A stretch of DNA of 64,000 nucleotides, taken from Entonaema liquescens. Taxonomy: Eukaryota; Ascomycota; Sordariomycetes; Xylariales; Xylariaceae. Under the pieces are notes generated by a model. The model did no database searches and was not told the DNA's origin. It worked only from the letters and a program-made list of their open reading frames with translations. This document shows, piece after piece, positions 37,373-49,556 of the stretch (positions are counted from its first letter, which is position 1; every line of letters begins with the position of its first letter). The position numbers were made by a program, and so were the translations under genes. Location: positions 2,491,501-2,555,500 of the forward strand of contig CADCSX010000005.1 of the NCBI GenBank assembly GCA_902805475.1. The letters run 5' to 3'.

Positions 37373-38411
37373 TAATGCAAATCTTTCAGAGCCATCACTA
37401 AATCTCGATGTAAGTGACTATGGCGTTTTGCTTTGGTGGTACAAAGCCGGAGGGGGAATTACTCCTTTAGGAAAGTAAGACGTCATTGGTGCGTGGCGTC
37501 GGGTCCTCGTCGTTGATGTCATATGTTTGCATTAGGTTAAGGCCTCCTTTCAAGCCACTTGCCCTTCCAACTCCGTATACTTGAATGTGACTACATTGAA
37601 CCACAAACTTACGTCGGCTACCAATTATGATTGTTCAAGCATACAGGAATTAGCAGGCTTGCCTCTGCATACGTAATTTCGTGCATCTAGCACGAACCAT
37701 TCACTTCTTTGGAAATATTAGGTCACACTTCTCGTGGTTTCTACAATGACGCACTTGGCGTTTATCACATTGCTTACATTGCTTCATTATACCTAGGAGA
37801 TAGCTAGTATGAGAAGCCAATCAGACATGTAGTCGACACGTAGTACATATGCCGTCTTCCGGGTAAGGGAGCCCCTGTAACCAAGTACAAACTCTTACCG
37901 AGTAATCTTCAGTTATGGTTTCATGCCCCAAGATATCCTGCCAAGCTTTCAATTACAGTCGGCAGTCTAGAACATGTTGTTTATTCAGCCCTATTTCATC
38001 TCAAACGCATAGACATCATGGTGTTGGTTTTTCCATATCACCACCATCTCATCCGGAAACTAATTTATTCATTTACTCATGAACTCATATTCAGCATGTC
38101 ATTTCATTTGGTATCAATGAAACAAGTGTAACCCGTCGGATTTTCCAGTAACCCCCCTTTGAAATAACCGCATAACCTATACGACCCGAAAACTGAATGC
38201 ATGCTCGCAAGTAAGCGGCGAAGTACACGATAGACCACCCTAACTCCTAAAAATACAAGAGAGGCACCCTGTTGTCCTCAGCGCCCAGCTCAAAGCGAGC
38301 GCGAAACTAGGCATCCAGCTTTATTTAACAAATTTATCCATAGAGTGACGTGGGCTCTTCTTAAATGCGATTTAGAAAAAAAGGCCGATATTATAAGAGA
38401 TCGGCAGCACA
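37373..38411. other. intergenic spacer
   Basis: Between the MITE and the 3' end of NFS1. No frame of substance and no RNA gene recognised. Confidence 0.6.
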
Positions 38412-40139
38412 TCAGTGCTGACTCCATTGGATTGTATTCAAGTCAATACCTTCCTGCACAAGTTCCCATAGGGGACTTAATTCGCGAAGGAAGGTGACTC
38501 GTTCCTGAACGGCCTTGAGGACGTAATCAATTTCTTGCTCCGTAGTGAATCGGCCAATGCCAAACCTGATGCTGCTGTGTGCACTCTCATCGCTGTTGCC
38601 AAGTGCCCTTAGGACGTAGCTTGGTTCTAACGACGCTGATGTGCAGGCACTGCCCGATGACAGCGCAATGTCCTTCAAAGCCATAAGCAGCGACTCACCC
38701 TCAACATATGCGAAGGAAACATTGACGCAGCCAGGATAGAAGCTTTCGGGGGCCCCATTTTGGGTCGCATGCTCCAATGCCAACAGCCCCTTTAATAATC
38801 GGTCGGATAGTGCCTTAATACGCTTCGAGTCATACTATTAATCAGTCAGCCATGAACATTTATCGGATGATTAATCATTAAGGGTATGTGTATATAGAAA
38901 ATCAGACGCGTGTGCTTTTTCTCAACATAGCGGTTCCGGTCAAGGAGCTCAGAAAGCCATGCATGTATGAGCGGTTCATCAAATGGGAATAATAATAATG
39001 TCATGAAATATAAAGGGAGGAACTTACTTGTAACTCTTCCTTGGCGATGCGGCAAGCCTCGCCGAACCCGACTACTAGGGGTGGAGCAAGAGTTCCACTG
39101 CGCAGACCACGCTCCTGGCCACCACCGCTGATGATAGGCTCTAGCCTCACACGGGGCCGTCTTCGGACATAGCAGGCGCCAATGCCCTTAGGGCCGTAGA
39201 TCTTGTGCGACGAAATTGACATCAAGTCGATATTCATCGCATTGACGTCCAGAGGAATCTTGCCTACAGCCTGAGCTCCATCGGTGTGGAAGAAAACCTT
39301 TTTTTCCCGGCATATCTTTCCAATTTCCTCCAGAGGTTGAATAACACCGATCTCGTTGTTTACAGCCATGATACTAACGAGTGCTGTTTCTGGTCGGATT
39401 GCAGCTTCGAGTTCCTTTAGGTCGACCAAGCCGTTGCTTTGGACTGGTAGATATGTGACATCAAAGCCATCATCTTGGAGATGTCGGCAACTGTCAAGAA
39501 CACACTTGTGTTCCGTTTGACTGGTGATGATATGCTTCTTCTTGCCAGATCGTCCAAAAATCTTGCGACACCCTTGATGCTCATGTTGTTGCTTTCAGTA
39601 GCGCCACTGGTGAAAATGATTTCCTTAGCATCTGCACCGATTAACTTAGCAACGTGCTCCCGCGCTTCTTCTACAGCCTTTTCACTTTCCCAGCCGTATG
39701 CGTGTGTTCGCGAGTGGGGATTGCCATAGACGCCGACGAAGAACGGCAACATAGCGTCTAAAACTCTGGGATCGACGGGTGTCGTAGCTTGCATATCTAG
39801 ATAAATGGGACGTTGACCCTCTCCAAGAACAGTTGCCTCCTTTAACACTTCAGCCATCGGGCTGACTGTAGCATTCGCGGGATTACTGGAGCCTGGCATG
39901 ACGAGCTCTCCCTTCTCATTCATGAAGTCCTTTTTATCTAACCTGATGGCCGTCTCGACATTGACCTGAGCATTATCGCGCTTAGTTTCCGATACATAGC
40001 CTCTTCGCGTGACCTGCGCGGTGGTTACACCTGCTACTTTTGAGATGGATGGAAGTCCTCGTCGAGAAGTCGAGGCGATAGACTGCTTGAGAGCAAGGCG
40101 TGAAGCCTGTCTCAGTGCTGAAGATGCCACATTCACCAT
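38412..40139 (-). CDS. NFS1: mitochondrial cysteine desulfurase NFS1, one-base frameshift
   Basis: PLP enzyme that takes sulfur from cysteine as a persulfide for Fe-S cluster assembly (with Isd11, acyl-carrier protein and Isu) and for tRNA thiolation. Exon 1 (40139-39028) begins with a mitochondrial presequence rich in Ser, Arg and Ala (MVNVASSALRQASRLALKQS). Then come YLDMQATTPVDPRVLDAM, FTSGATESNN, the PLP lysine in SISSHKIYGPKG and GGGQERGLRSGT. After a 193-nt intron (39027-38835), exon 2 (38834-38412) holds the active-site cysteine in SSGSACTSASLEPSYV. At plus-strand positions 39556-39560 (five A; five T in the gene) one base is missing: a sixth T reads ARFFGRSGKKKHIITSQTEH, the conserved sequence, and joins the two frames. 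Corrected length about 511 residues, normal for the family. Confidence 0.94.
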
Positions 40140-41267
40140 GATGACATCAAATGGGAATGCGTATTTGATGATTAAAGGAAGTATGAAGAAAGGATTGTGT
40201 GCATGAGGAGAAGAAAAATTAGGGGAGTTGTTATAAGCTTGAAGGCGAATTTCAAATCAAATATCAAAAAGTCGCAAAAAAAGATCCGAAGCTCGGTCAA
40301 CGGCGATTCAGGACCTTGAGCTCGGGGATAGCGGAAACGGAAAAACTAGAGTTATCTTGGCATATAATTGGATGAAGGCAGTAACGATGTCCACCTTTAC
40401 CACCTTACCTAGGTACCTTTTATCAGATTATGCATGTTACGTAAACCTTAGTTCCCACAGTGACATCTGCCCCTCATCATTCAGATGACGTTAGTGGGCG
40501 CCCGCCTCTCCTCTTGGCATTAAAATGATAAAAAGGAAGGCCTTTATTAAGTAATTTGTGCATACTGGATAAGAAAAAAAAGCGCGGCGCTTCGGGTTTA
40601 ACAAAGTCGGGCAATTCAACGCTAGGTACGTACCCCCTCGGATATGCGGCAACCAGTCCACCTGCAACCGGTAATATTTTGACAGGATTGGTTGTATTAG
40701 CTTCGGTTCCGCGTATCACAATGTTTACTAAGATTCTCAGCTCTGGGATGGCTGGAGATTCATGATACAGTTGTATTTAAGGTACCTGGATAAGTGCGCT
40801 AAACTACATAGTACCATAATGTACACACTTGAAAATTTCCACATGTTTCTTATGTACATAGTTCCAAGTATTATTTAAGCTTTCATAGTAGGCTTGTTAG
40901 GTCCAAGCCACATAAATCGACGGATCCTCCGCGAAGCCGAACTTGATGATTTATGCACTGCCACAAGAACGACGTCGTCAGTGAAGGAAAGCGAGCTAAG
41001 TTACTTAAGTCAGGTTTACTACAAGTTACTACTAATAATTTCTGCCTTGCTGCCGTCACCTTGCTGCAACCTTTTCGCCCTTTGATACTAATTCTTCGCT
41101 CCTCAACTATTACCTCACAATCTATTAGTGCAGCATTGCTCCCCCCCCCTGAACGCTACGCATTAAAATACTACAAACGAATATCCTCATCCCGAATTAA
41201 TACCCCACTAAAGCATCCATCGCAAACCGGAACTATCATAAACAGACTATTGTAACCTCGCAGAGCG
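40140..41267. promoter_or_regulatory. divergent promoter region, NFS1 / RVS167
   Basis: 1.1 kb between two divergent starts. A C-run and pyrimidine-rich leader precede RVS167. An ACCTAGGT palindrome lies at 40407-40414. No further gene seen. Confidence 0.5.
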
Positions 41268-42721
41268 ATGAGCTTCCGAGGCTTCCAGAAGAGCGTTGTT
41301 CGAGTAAGTAGTGATGCGCCTAGTTCCTAAAAGAAGAACATTGAAGCTAACTAGAATCCTCTAACTCATAGGCGCCGCAACAATTTAAAGCCAAATTCAA
41401 CATTGGCGAACACTCAAAAGATCCCGTCTTCACTGATGCAGAGCGACGTTTCAATGAGCTCGAAGTCGAGACTAAACACCTCCACGATGAGAGCAAAAAG
41501 TACTTCGATGCCATTAACGGCATGCTCAACCACCAAATCGAGTTCAGCAAAGCGATGACCGAGATCTACAAGCCTATATCGGGTCGCATGTCCGATCCCG
41601 ACTCGATCGAGGTCCAAGGGAATCCCGAAGGCATCCGCGCTTGCGAAGAGTACGAGGCCGTCGTCAAAGATCTACAAGAATCGCTCAAGCCCGAACTGGA
41701 GATGATCGACTCGCGCGTCATACGTCCTGCGAACGAATTGCTCGACGTACTTAAGGTCATCAGGAAAACAGCCACAAAACGTGAACACAAGAAGCTCGAC
41801 TTCGATCGGCACAATGCGACACTCAAGAAGATACAAGATAAGAAAGAAAAAAGTGCCAAGGATGAGAAGGCCTTATGGAAAGCGGAGAGTGATGTCGAGC
41901 AAGCAACCCAAGAATTTAACTACTTCAATGACCTTCTAAAGGATGAACTACCTAAGCTGTTTACTCTGGAGCGCCAATTTATCAAGCCGCTATTCCAATC
42001 ATTCTACTATATGCAGCTAAATATCTTCTACACGCTTCACGAGAAAATGCAGCATTGTGATATTGGATACTTCGACCTGACGCTCGACGTGGAGGAGGCT
42101 TTCGCGAAGAAACGGGCAGATATTCAGGAGCAGACTGAGCAGTTAAGTATCGTTCGGTTCAAGACAAGTGGACAGAAGAAACCACCCCCCAAGTACGGGA
42201 ACAAACCAGCAGCATTAGAACCGGGACCACGACCTGCCGGATTATTAACAGCAGGCCCATCATCCGCACCAAGCCCAACGTCAACTAAATTCGGCCAACA
42301 ATCACAAGTAGATGTGGTAGAAAACCCCCCTCCACCATATTCCGCATCGGCAGCCGCCTTCAAATCGCCCATGTCCCCGCCCTTGGTCGGCGCCAAGTCA
42401 CCTGGGCTAGCAGCCATCGCAGCAGGGAAGCCGAAGCCGCCACCACCGAAACCTAAGCCCACCCGACTTAGCGGCGCGCCAGCTGTGGAAACAGTCACAG
42501 CTTTATACGATTATTCAGCCCAAGCCGAGGGCGATATCAGTTTTAGGGCAGGAGACATAATAGAAATCGTCAGCAGAACGCAAAACGACAATGAATGGTG
42601 GACCGGCAAATGTCATGGCAAACAGGGCCAGTTTCCTGGTACGTACCTATTTATTTTACGGGAGACCACACGGGTTTCAACTAACTATTCCTTCGTAGGA
42701 AACTATGTGAAAGTAGGCTAG
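41268..42721 (+). CDS. RVS167: BAR-SH3 protein Rvs167 (amphiphysin type)
   Basis: Membrane-curving protein of endocytic vesicle scission; forms a BAR heterodimer with Rvs161 and binds actin-patch proteins by its SH3 domain. Three exons: 41268-41303 (12 codons, MSFRGFQKSVVR), 41372-42638 and 42699-42721, with introns of 68 and 60 nt; product 441 residues. The BAR domain covers about residues 14-240 and includes FTDAERRFNELE and KLDFDRHNATLKK. A Pro/Ala/Gly linker contains PPPPY at 331-335, a WW-domain ligand; yeast Rvs167 is an Rsp5 target. SH3 is residues 384-441 (ALYDYSAQAEGDISF ... WWTGKCHGKQGQFPGNYV). The last intron is 60 nt with no in-frame stop, so an unspliced transcript would still be read through, adding 20 residues inside the SH3 domain. 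Confidence 0.95.
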
Positions 42722-44004
42722 AGATCTGTCTTTCGATGCTATAGATAAATCACCTACGATATAATCAATGGATGAAGTCCATCAGTGGTAAATAGGGACT
42801 GGAACATGATACGATTCAGCCGTATGGCGCTTTGCCATCAGACGGCAAGTATCTCAAGAGCTCGGGGGTTGTCGACACTAGTCAGCAAATCTTGGACTAT
42901 TGCTGGAAACTAAGCTGGACTTTTGAGTGCGGAGGAAGATGTGATATGTAGTTGGAATGGTCAGTTCAGCAATCGAATCGACGACTCCTGATGAAACAAC
43001 TTATAGGAACATTGGACAATGGGTCGTAGCATGGCCTGTTCTTGTATGTTCTTCTCCCCAAATCGGGCCGGTAGCCAGATACTCCTAGTATCAGAAGCCA
43101 AGTCAAGCAAATTCTGGCTATGCTCCCCAGTGCTCTAAAACGGATATCATGTGATATTGACGAGGAATATCGTCCCACAAGCGTATGACCCTGAAGATCC
43201 ATTAACTATGAATTAGATCTCGAAGAGTTACATGCTTATAATAGACACATGTGTATTGCCTAGAGATAAAGCCAAAGCTACCTCTTTCATGTCAGTTACC
43301 TATAGTAAGTATAACTAGGTAGTTAACGTAGGATAAGTGGATATAGTTACTCGATATCTCCGGCGTGGGATCGCTAATTATTCTTATGAATCTCAAGGTC
43401 TTGCTTATCATTATTTGTTGCTAACTAACCTAGGAAGATATACATAGATCACTGATATTCCATACTACACTGGGGGAGCATTTCAGACGTATTCATACCC
43501 AACCACGGTTCCGAGTGTATTACCTCACAATAAAAACACGTTCTTGATCTACAGCTACGGTTGGTCGCTTAAGTGTGGGGTGAGTAGGGTGTGCTCTGCG
43601 AAATATACCCAAGGTACCTCCATGTAAGGGGGGGAGATAATTTGTTTGTTGGCAGTGTTGGGTTGTATCAGCCACGTCTTGTCATTGTAAACCCCAATAA
43701 CCTAGAATCGTGACACAAGTAGGTAGTCATACAAGATCGAAAACATGTAGACCCTGTCGCCGGTAGTTGCCTGCCTAAGTATGCTTCATGTGCCTGCACG
43801 TTAGGTGACACCGTGTGGTTAAGGTATCCAAGCGAAATATATTTGTATTAATACGTCATTGTCTAGATTATCTAGCTACCTTAGATAGAAGTTAAGTAAT
43901 TCAACTCCTGTATTCTCCTCCTAAGCATCATTTAATGAACTGCAACATTCGTAGTGATATATACTCAAGGCTCTATCGCTACTAAATGTTACACTTACAC
44001 CGTC
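42722..44004. other. intergenic spacer
   Basis: AT-rich, no supported gene. Short frames on the minus strand near 43000 match nothing I know. Confidence 0.6.
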
Positions 44005-44898
44005 ATGGGAAATCCAAAGGAATCGGCAACCGAGACAATCGAACATGGCGATATTGCTCCGCCGCCATATACAGAAGTAGCGCAAGAATCTCATCACGAG
44101 ACCTCAATATCACTAAATAGCGACCGTCATACGTCTATAAGCACCGGTATTTCTCCATATCGACCTTTCCCACCCGTCCTAAGTGCACACTACCAATGGA
44201 AGATGATAACCCCCGTATTCCACCTTGGAGATACCACGGACAAACGACTATTCGCAGTTAGAGTCCACACAGGCTTCGGTGGTCATGGACCTGGGCGACC
44301 CGGCGTAGTCCTGCATAACGGGCCTACCGACAAGCACCCGATGCTTGCCGCCGCCGGCGACGAATCCCACGCCGACGCGTATGCTCTAAGCGGAATCATC
44401 ACGCTGCCCCCATTATCGGGCGCTACCGGCGACAGGAACTGCACGGAAATAATGCGCGCCGCGACGAGTCTGGACACGGTCGTGTTTCGGTTCTCAATCG
44501 AGGTTGAGCAGAACGGGGACTTGCGCCGCGGAGGCTTCGAGTGGCGTAAGAGCAAAGGCAGCGAGGATAAGAACCTGGTTGACGCGCCGTGGAAGTGTGG
44601 ATTTAAGCTCATTAGACTTGCCCCTCGGGCTGAAAGGGGTGATGAGGTAGTCCAAAAGACCGCAGCCCAAGAGGAAGAACTTGTCGCTGTGTTCGCCTGG
44701 AATAGTAACCTGCATCTGATGGACCCCTTTAAGATCGAGTTCAGGGGGAGTGGCCTGACAGGTGTGCTGGGAGAGAGGTTTACGCTTATGACTGTCATAA
44801 CGAGCTTGAGGCTATGGTGCCTTAAGGCGCAACGGAGGACTTCGGAGAGTAGAATCGCATTGGGAGAGGCTAGACACGTACCCGGCGCTACAGGGTAG
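44005..44898 (+). CDS. hypothetical protein, possibly tubby-C-terminal-like
   Basis: Single-exon frame of 298 residues from ATG 44005 (a GTG further upstream is in frame but not used). I do not recognise a named gene. The N-terminus is Ser/Thr/Glu-rich and disordered, with PPPY at residues 19-22, a potential binding site for Rsp5/Nedd4-type WW domains. The rest alternates hydrophobic and polar residues as in a beta-rich fold (FHLGDTTDKRLFAVRVHTG, DTVVFRFSIEV, RRGGFEWRKSKG, ELVAVFAWNSN). This layout recalls fungal lineage-specific proteins annotated as tubby C-terminal/LURP-like, in which an EFEWRKSKG-like stretch recurs; that assignment is from memory and tentative. No signal peptide; a hydrophobic stretch near residues 258-275 is probably a buried helix or strand. 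Likely expressed, since the frame is long and codon use resembles the neighbours. Confidence 0.7.
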   Translation: MGNPKESATETIEHGDIAPPPYTEVAQESHHETSISLNSDRHTSISTGISPYRPFPPVLSAHYQWKMITPVFHLGDTTDKRLFAVRVHTGFGGHGPGRPGVVLHNGPTDKHPMLAAAGDESHADAYALSGIITLPPLSGATGDRNCTEIMRAATSLDTVVFRFSIEVEQNGDLRRGGFEWRKSKGSEDKNLVDAPWKCGFKLIRLAPRAERGDEVVQKTAAQEEELVAVFAWNSNLHLMDPFKIEFRGSGLTGVLGERFTLMTVITSLRLWCLKAQRRTSESRIALGEARHVPGATG

Positions 44899-45621
44899 AT
44901 GGGAAAGCATGGGGAATGTAAGTAGTGAGTATTTCTTAGATGGAATTTACTTCATGATGCATGGTTCTACAGGAAAATGCTATATCGAGTATTGGTATCG
45001 AGCATCCTCTTTCAAAATGCCAAACTTGCCTATGATTATTACTTTATAGACAGGCCCTTCAAAACTTTACGTCTCGAATTCCATTCTGCGATGAATGAGG
45101 AGATTTCTTTTTTATGTCCCCGGAAATTTGTTTCGATTCTCTTGAAACTTTACCGTATTTTACCGACCACCCCCTTTTTTGTTTTACCTGCTAAATTTTC
45201 TAAATAGAAAAAGAGAAAAAAGTGCGAGAAGCCTACACCGTGCAACACTGGTGGATTCGGTATACTCAAATAAGGAGGAATACCAGCCAAGGATGCACAA
45301 AAACTATCCCGGTCCGTTGCGACGAATTCTTCTTCCACGTGGATCCCCTATTTTTTGCATTGATTGCCTGATACCCCACGATATGATGCAGCTAGGTAGT
45401 AACCAACAACCATCTAAATGGTGGCAAATTCAATGTCCTATGTTCAACCCTCAAATTGTTATACGATAGAAGCCCTGGGTAATAGCTTTTATGATTCACA
45501 GAGTTAAGGTCGCACGAATATTCACCATTGTGACTGAAATACATGTGGTCAAATATCGGCATGTAATTCGTCTCTTATCTTGTCAAACCACAAAGCCTCA
45601 AAATTGAAGTAATTTCTCACT
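44899..45621. other. intergenic spacer
   Basis: 720 bp between two same-strand genes; AT-rich, no coding signal. Confidence 0.6.
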
Positions 45622-46866
45622 ATGAACACAATCTTATCGATGCTATTATCATATGAGTTCCTCAAGCCTAACCTTCTTTTCGTAGCAGCGACTCTTCTCA
45701 CCACTCTAGTTCTACACCTTCATCCCAGGTCCCACCCCTTTTTCCTTCCTCCAGTATGGCTCCTGGTGACCTGGTCACTGGCCTCTGTTCGAGGAAGCAC
45801 AGCATCCGGAGAGTTAGTTGGGCTCGGATCCTACACGGTAATAACGTGTATCATTTACATGCTAATTCTCCCTCAAATATTATACTTCGAAAGTCACTCA
45901 TTGTTACCGGAAACCAAGGAAACTGGCAAGGCCACCAAGTTAGACAGTTTTGCCCTACTGCCCAGTAGGTCTAGCATGTCGGCTGCGTGCTGGATTTGGA
46001 ACAATCCTCGACACTTGCCTTATCGACGACCAAGAGTGGCTGAAGCGGCATCTTGGCCTGAGCTACTCAGATATACACTTTTCCGCATTCTCAAGATTGG
46101 AATCATCGTCCTTATCGATCGGGTGCTGGTTCAGAAGGTCTGTGAACATATCAATGCTACTAGCACTATACTTGATTTCACTCCAGATCAAGAGCCAATT
46201 CTACGGCGGCTGTTTGAGAGAGATGAAGATGATTCTGTCTCAAGACACCAGCTACTTCTCAGAGCATTTATGTGCGTTTCTTGGATATGGACGAACATAC
46301 TAGTGCTTGAGTCGTATCACGCTCTACTCTCCTTACTATTCGTCGTCGTATTACGATTCGATGGTCCCGAGGATTGGCCGCCGCTTTTTGGTAGTCCTGC
46401 AGAGGCATGGACAGTCAGACGGTTCTGGGGCAAGTTCTGGCATCGCATTGCCTCGCCAACATTCCGTATCTATGCGAAAATCTTCTCGCAACGTATCTTG
46501 AAGTTTAGATCAGGGTCAGCTATTGAGAAAGCGATCACTGCGTTTGGAATATTCTTCTTATCCGGGCTCATACATGCCATAACGGCCTGGAAAATTGGTC
46601 AGGGCGAAGCTGATCGTGATCTACTCTATTTCTGCGCTAATTATCTCGTCATTGGGACCGAGATCTTGGTCTCGACCCTTCTTAGGAACTTAGTAAGGGG
46701 GACAAGGTATGAAGTACTACTAAAGGATTCAAGAATACGCGTAGCCAGGAAAGCTTTGGGGTTCTTATGGGTTTTCGCATGGTTCTTCTGGTCGACACCT
46801 CGGTGGCTATATCCCAAGACTCTTCGTTGGTCTTTGAAGCAAGCAATACTGCAGTCACGAACATAA
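45622..46866 (+). CDS. wax-synthase-like membrane O-acyltransferase
   Basis: Integral membrane acyltransferase of the wax-synthase/MBOAT-like family, which in fungi includes acetyltransferases of secondary metabolism such as Tri7-type enzymes. It transfers an acyl group from acyl-CoA to a hydroxyl; the substrate here is unknown. Single exon, 414 residues, with about eight hydrophobic segments, the first at residues 16-34. The family signature is the segment WPPLFGSPAEAW followed by RRFWGKFWHR at about 265-275. The presumed catalytic histidine is H318 in SGLIHAITAWK. The last membrane segment, ALGFLWVFAWFFW, lies near the C-terminus. Length is typical. No polyketide synthase, terpene cyclase or P450 gene is within the window, so it is an orphan rather than part of a visible cluster. 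Confidence 0.85.
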   Translation: MNTILSMLLSYEFLKPNLLFVAATLLTTLVLHLHPRSHPFFLPPVWLLVTWSLASVRGSTASGELVGLGSYTVITCIIYMLILPQILYFESHSLLPETKETGKATKLDSFALLPSRSSMSAACWIWNNPRHLPYRRPRVAEAASWPELLRYTLFRILKIGIIVLIDRVLVQKVCEHINATSTILDFTPDQEPILRRLFERDEDDSVSRHQLLLRAFMCVSWIWTNILVLESYHALLSLLFVVVLRFDGPEDWPPLFGSPAEAWTVRRFWGKFWHRIASPTFRIYAKIFSQRILKFRSGSAIEKAITAFGIFFLSGLIHAITAWKIGQGEADRDLLYFCANYLVIGTEILVSTLLRNLVRGTRYEVLLKDSRIRVARKALGFLWVFAWFFWSTPRWLYPKTLRWSLKQAILQSRT

Positions 46867-49556
46867 ATATTTATGTTGCCGTACTCAGTCCGTCTTCGTG
46901 ACGGATTAAAAGTCTATCAAGCAACATAGTTACTAACAGCTTCTTCTACTTGAGTATTTCCCAGCAGAAGCATAAAGCTTCATTCAGGTTAATTACCGTC
47001 GCTCGGTATAGTGAAGAGTCCATTTATGGAAAACTCCTTCCCACAAATCAAATGATCGTGTCTTAGTAGGCATATTTCTGCCCAGAAGGTGCAATGCTAC
47101 ATTAGATACTTGGGTATGATAGTTATTACGCCCGTCCGTAACTACAAGGTGATTAGTGAAAGACGTCCGACCGACTTCCCACCGGCTTCCGCTCATTAGA
47201 GAGAGGGTAAGGGTAGTAAACCTTCATCAATCTGATACATAGATCATAAGGAGTGGAGACTCCTGAGCCCAAAGGACCGGCATATTGCCGACTTCGACTC
47301 GGTGACCTAAACAAGACAGAAGTACGGCATCGCCACGTCGCAATACTAGCGCCTTCAACCGAAGAATACCAGGATATGGAAGGATATGTCGGGGCTTGAG
47401 TCTGACAAATTTTCCATACAATGTGATTGTTTGCTTCAAAGAATAGAAATAGCTAGTATGTGAACCGAAATTTTTAGCTTGCTTGTGTGCCCCAGATTCA
47501 AGCGCATCGTGGCTTATCCAGTTGACGGCCACTCGACGGCGGAAATATGATCACCTGGTATTGACTTTCAAAACCTAAGAAAGCAGCACTTGATGAATAT
47601 GTATGTCAACCTTAAGGGAAAAAAATATTTATAATCATTACCAAATATTGTTGTAGGAGGGGTGGTAGAACTATTCTACACTTATAATTTAAGAGATGCC
47701 ATATACAAGCAACCAGAAATGATAAAATGATCATATCAATGCATTAAGTTTAAGAGAATTCACATAGCTATAATTAATCTTACATAGCTAACTATGGAAA
47801 CGTCAGGTACCTCTGCCAAGGATGCTCTAAGATCCTAGACGTAGATCACCCAGATTTCAACCCCGGTAGAAATCCCCGGACCCCAGATCAAGGGTCCTAC
47901 CTAGTAATACCCCTTTAACTGGTTAACCCGGGGTAGGTACAGGACCTCTAATATTCTGGAATGCTGCTCATCACCCCGCGTCTAACGTAATGAATCCACT
48001 TTGAAATTCTCGGTCATGCATCACCCACACTTTAGATGTGTAAGTCGTTTCATTGTCCATTCATATAGCGGCTTCTCTTCGGTTGTATGGAATGGGTTGA
48101 CGGCAGTCTCCGGGGAGATATATAATATCGATTCATCTTTCATGTCTACTCTACGCGTGGCCTTCAAGGTAGGGTTAATGACCTATGTACCTAACTTAAG
48201 GCAGGTAGTTTTGTACGTAAACTGTGCATGTACTTTATACTAGCGAATTATCTTAGTATATCCCTCCTCCCCATATGATCCATATAATGCGGTTCTTCAT
48301 ATGATATGTCACCTTAGAGTATAAAAAAGAGAAAGAGGACCTATAGGCCTAACAGTGTAGACCCAACACTTTCCATAATGAGACGGTATAGCATTTTCTG
48401 CGATAGACCATAGAATAGTACTCAACCACGGTTCTCCAGCTTTTAGGAGCACAATTATATCAATGTACGGGAAATTTACTAGGTATCGTACCTACCTAAG
48501 ATATATTTCTAGCTTAATACACAAATTTCGATTAGACTAGGACGGTCTGAAGCAAGGGATGATACTCCCTCAAGTACCTAGGTAGGTAGTTAGTAAGTTG
48601 TTCAATCTAGGATCCGCTCAACTGTTGTGAGTTGACGATATGTCACGTTACCTCTGAACATACCACAGGAGAAGAACAGCTTCTCCAGACCACACTTCAA
48701 AACCTAACTCCTAACATGCTTCTATGTGAAACGTTGATGAGATCTCGCGCCGTCCCAATTCACAAACATCTTACGAGCAAAGCATCTTGTGACTAAAGTG
48801 ACCCTATTCATGCCGATATCCCCACCAAAAAATCTCAGTATACTAACGAAATAGGGTTACCGACTAAAATCAAATTCCCATACTGCCATGAAATGTGATT
48901 GGTTTTGGATTACCTAACTGGTGTTCATGTGCCGCTGTCGATCCGGGGTAGAATTACGTCTGTCTTGAAGGGTCCAGCTCCTAGCTAACGATAACCCTAG
49001 GGTTACAACACAAGTCGTTGATCAACATCTATTCTGAAGGAATCGATAAGCCCAAGAGGAAGACACCGCCGAGAATATGAGCGAAGATCGTTAGACAAGG
49101 GTCCGTGGGGAATAGTTGCTTACCCGACGCAAAATTTACAAAGCGACTGACTATGCGGTATTGGTGCGTAGAGTATCCTCTCATCCGGTACTAACCAATT
49201 GCGACGATCTGCATAGTAAGAGAAACCGACGATTGGAGCGGATCATGGGAGAGGTATGTTGGGGGTTTGCTTATAGCGCCAGACAGAAGGGGTGTGCGAT
49301 TATGAATAGAAGTCTAGAGAACGTAACCCTGATGATAGAAACTATCGTGTCGAATCTCAAGGTCCGTACTCTCGTCGACCTAAGAAAAAAAAACCAGCCT
49401 AAAAGTATATATATAGAGGCTATCGTCGCCACATTTATCAAAGGCTTTTACTTCGGCAACAACGACAACACTTTAGAGACTCGCAGGAACGAGAACTTAT
49501 TCCGATACCACCTCTTTAGTACTTCTTAAAGCTTCAATAAGCAAAATAGAACAAAA
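46867..49556. other. gene-poor spacer
   Basis: 2.7 kb with no supported gene. Two minus-strand frames (47532-47227 and 47196-46993) sit end to end and could be one decayed gene, but neither starts at a convincing ATG nor shows a known motif. A plus-strand frame at 49116-49529 begins at TTG. AT-rich with TACCTA repeats around 48490-48600. Confidence 0.5.

Noticed and set aside
46993..47532. Two adjoining minus-strand frames that could be parts of one gene
   Set aside because: The first begins at GTG, a stop and a short gap separate them, and neither shows a motif I know. They may be a decayed gene, but the sequence alone does not support it.
49116..49529. Frame of 137 residues before the secreted protein
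   Set aside because: Starts at TTG, no domain, and overlaps the likely promoter of the secreted protein gene.
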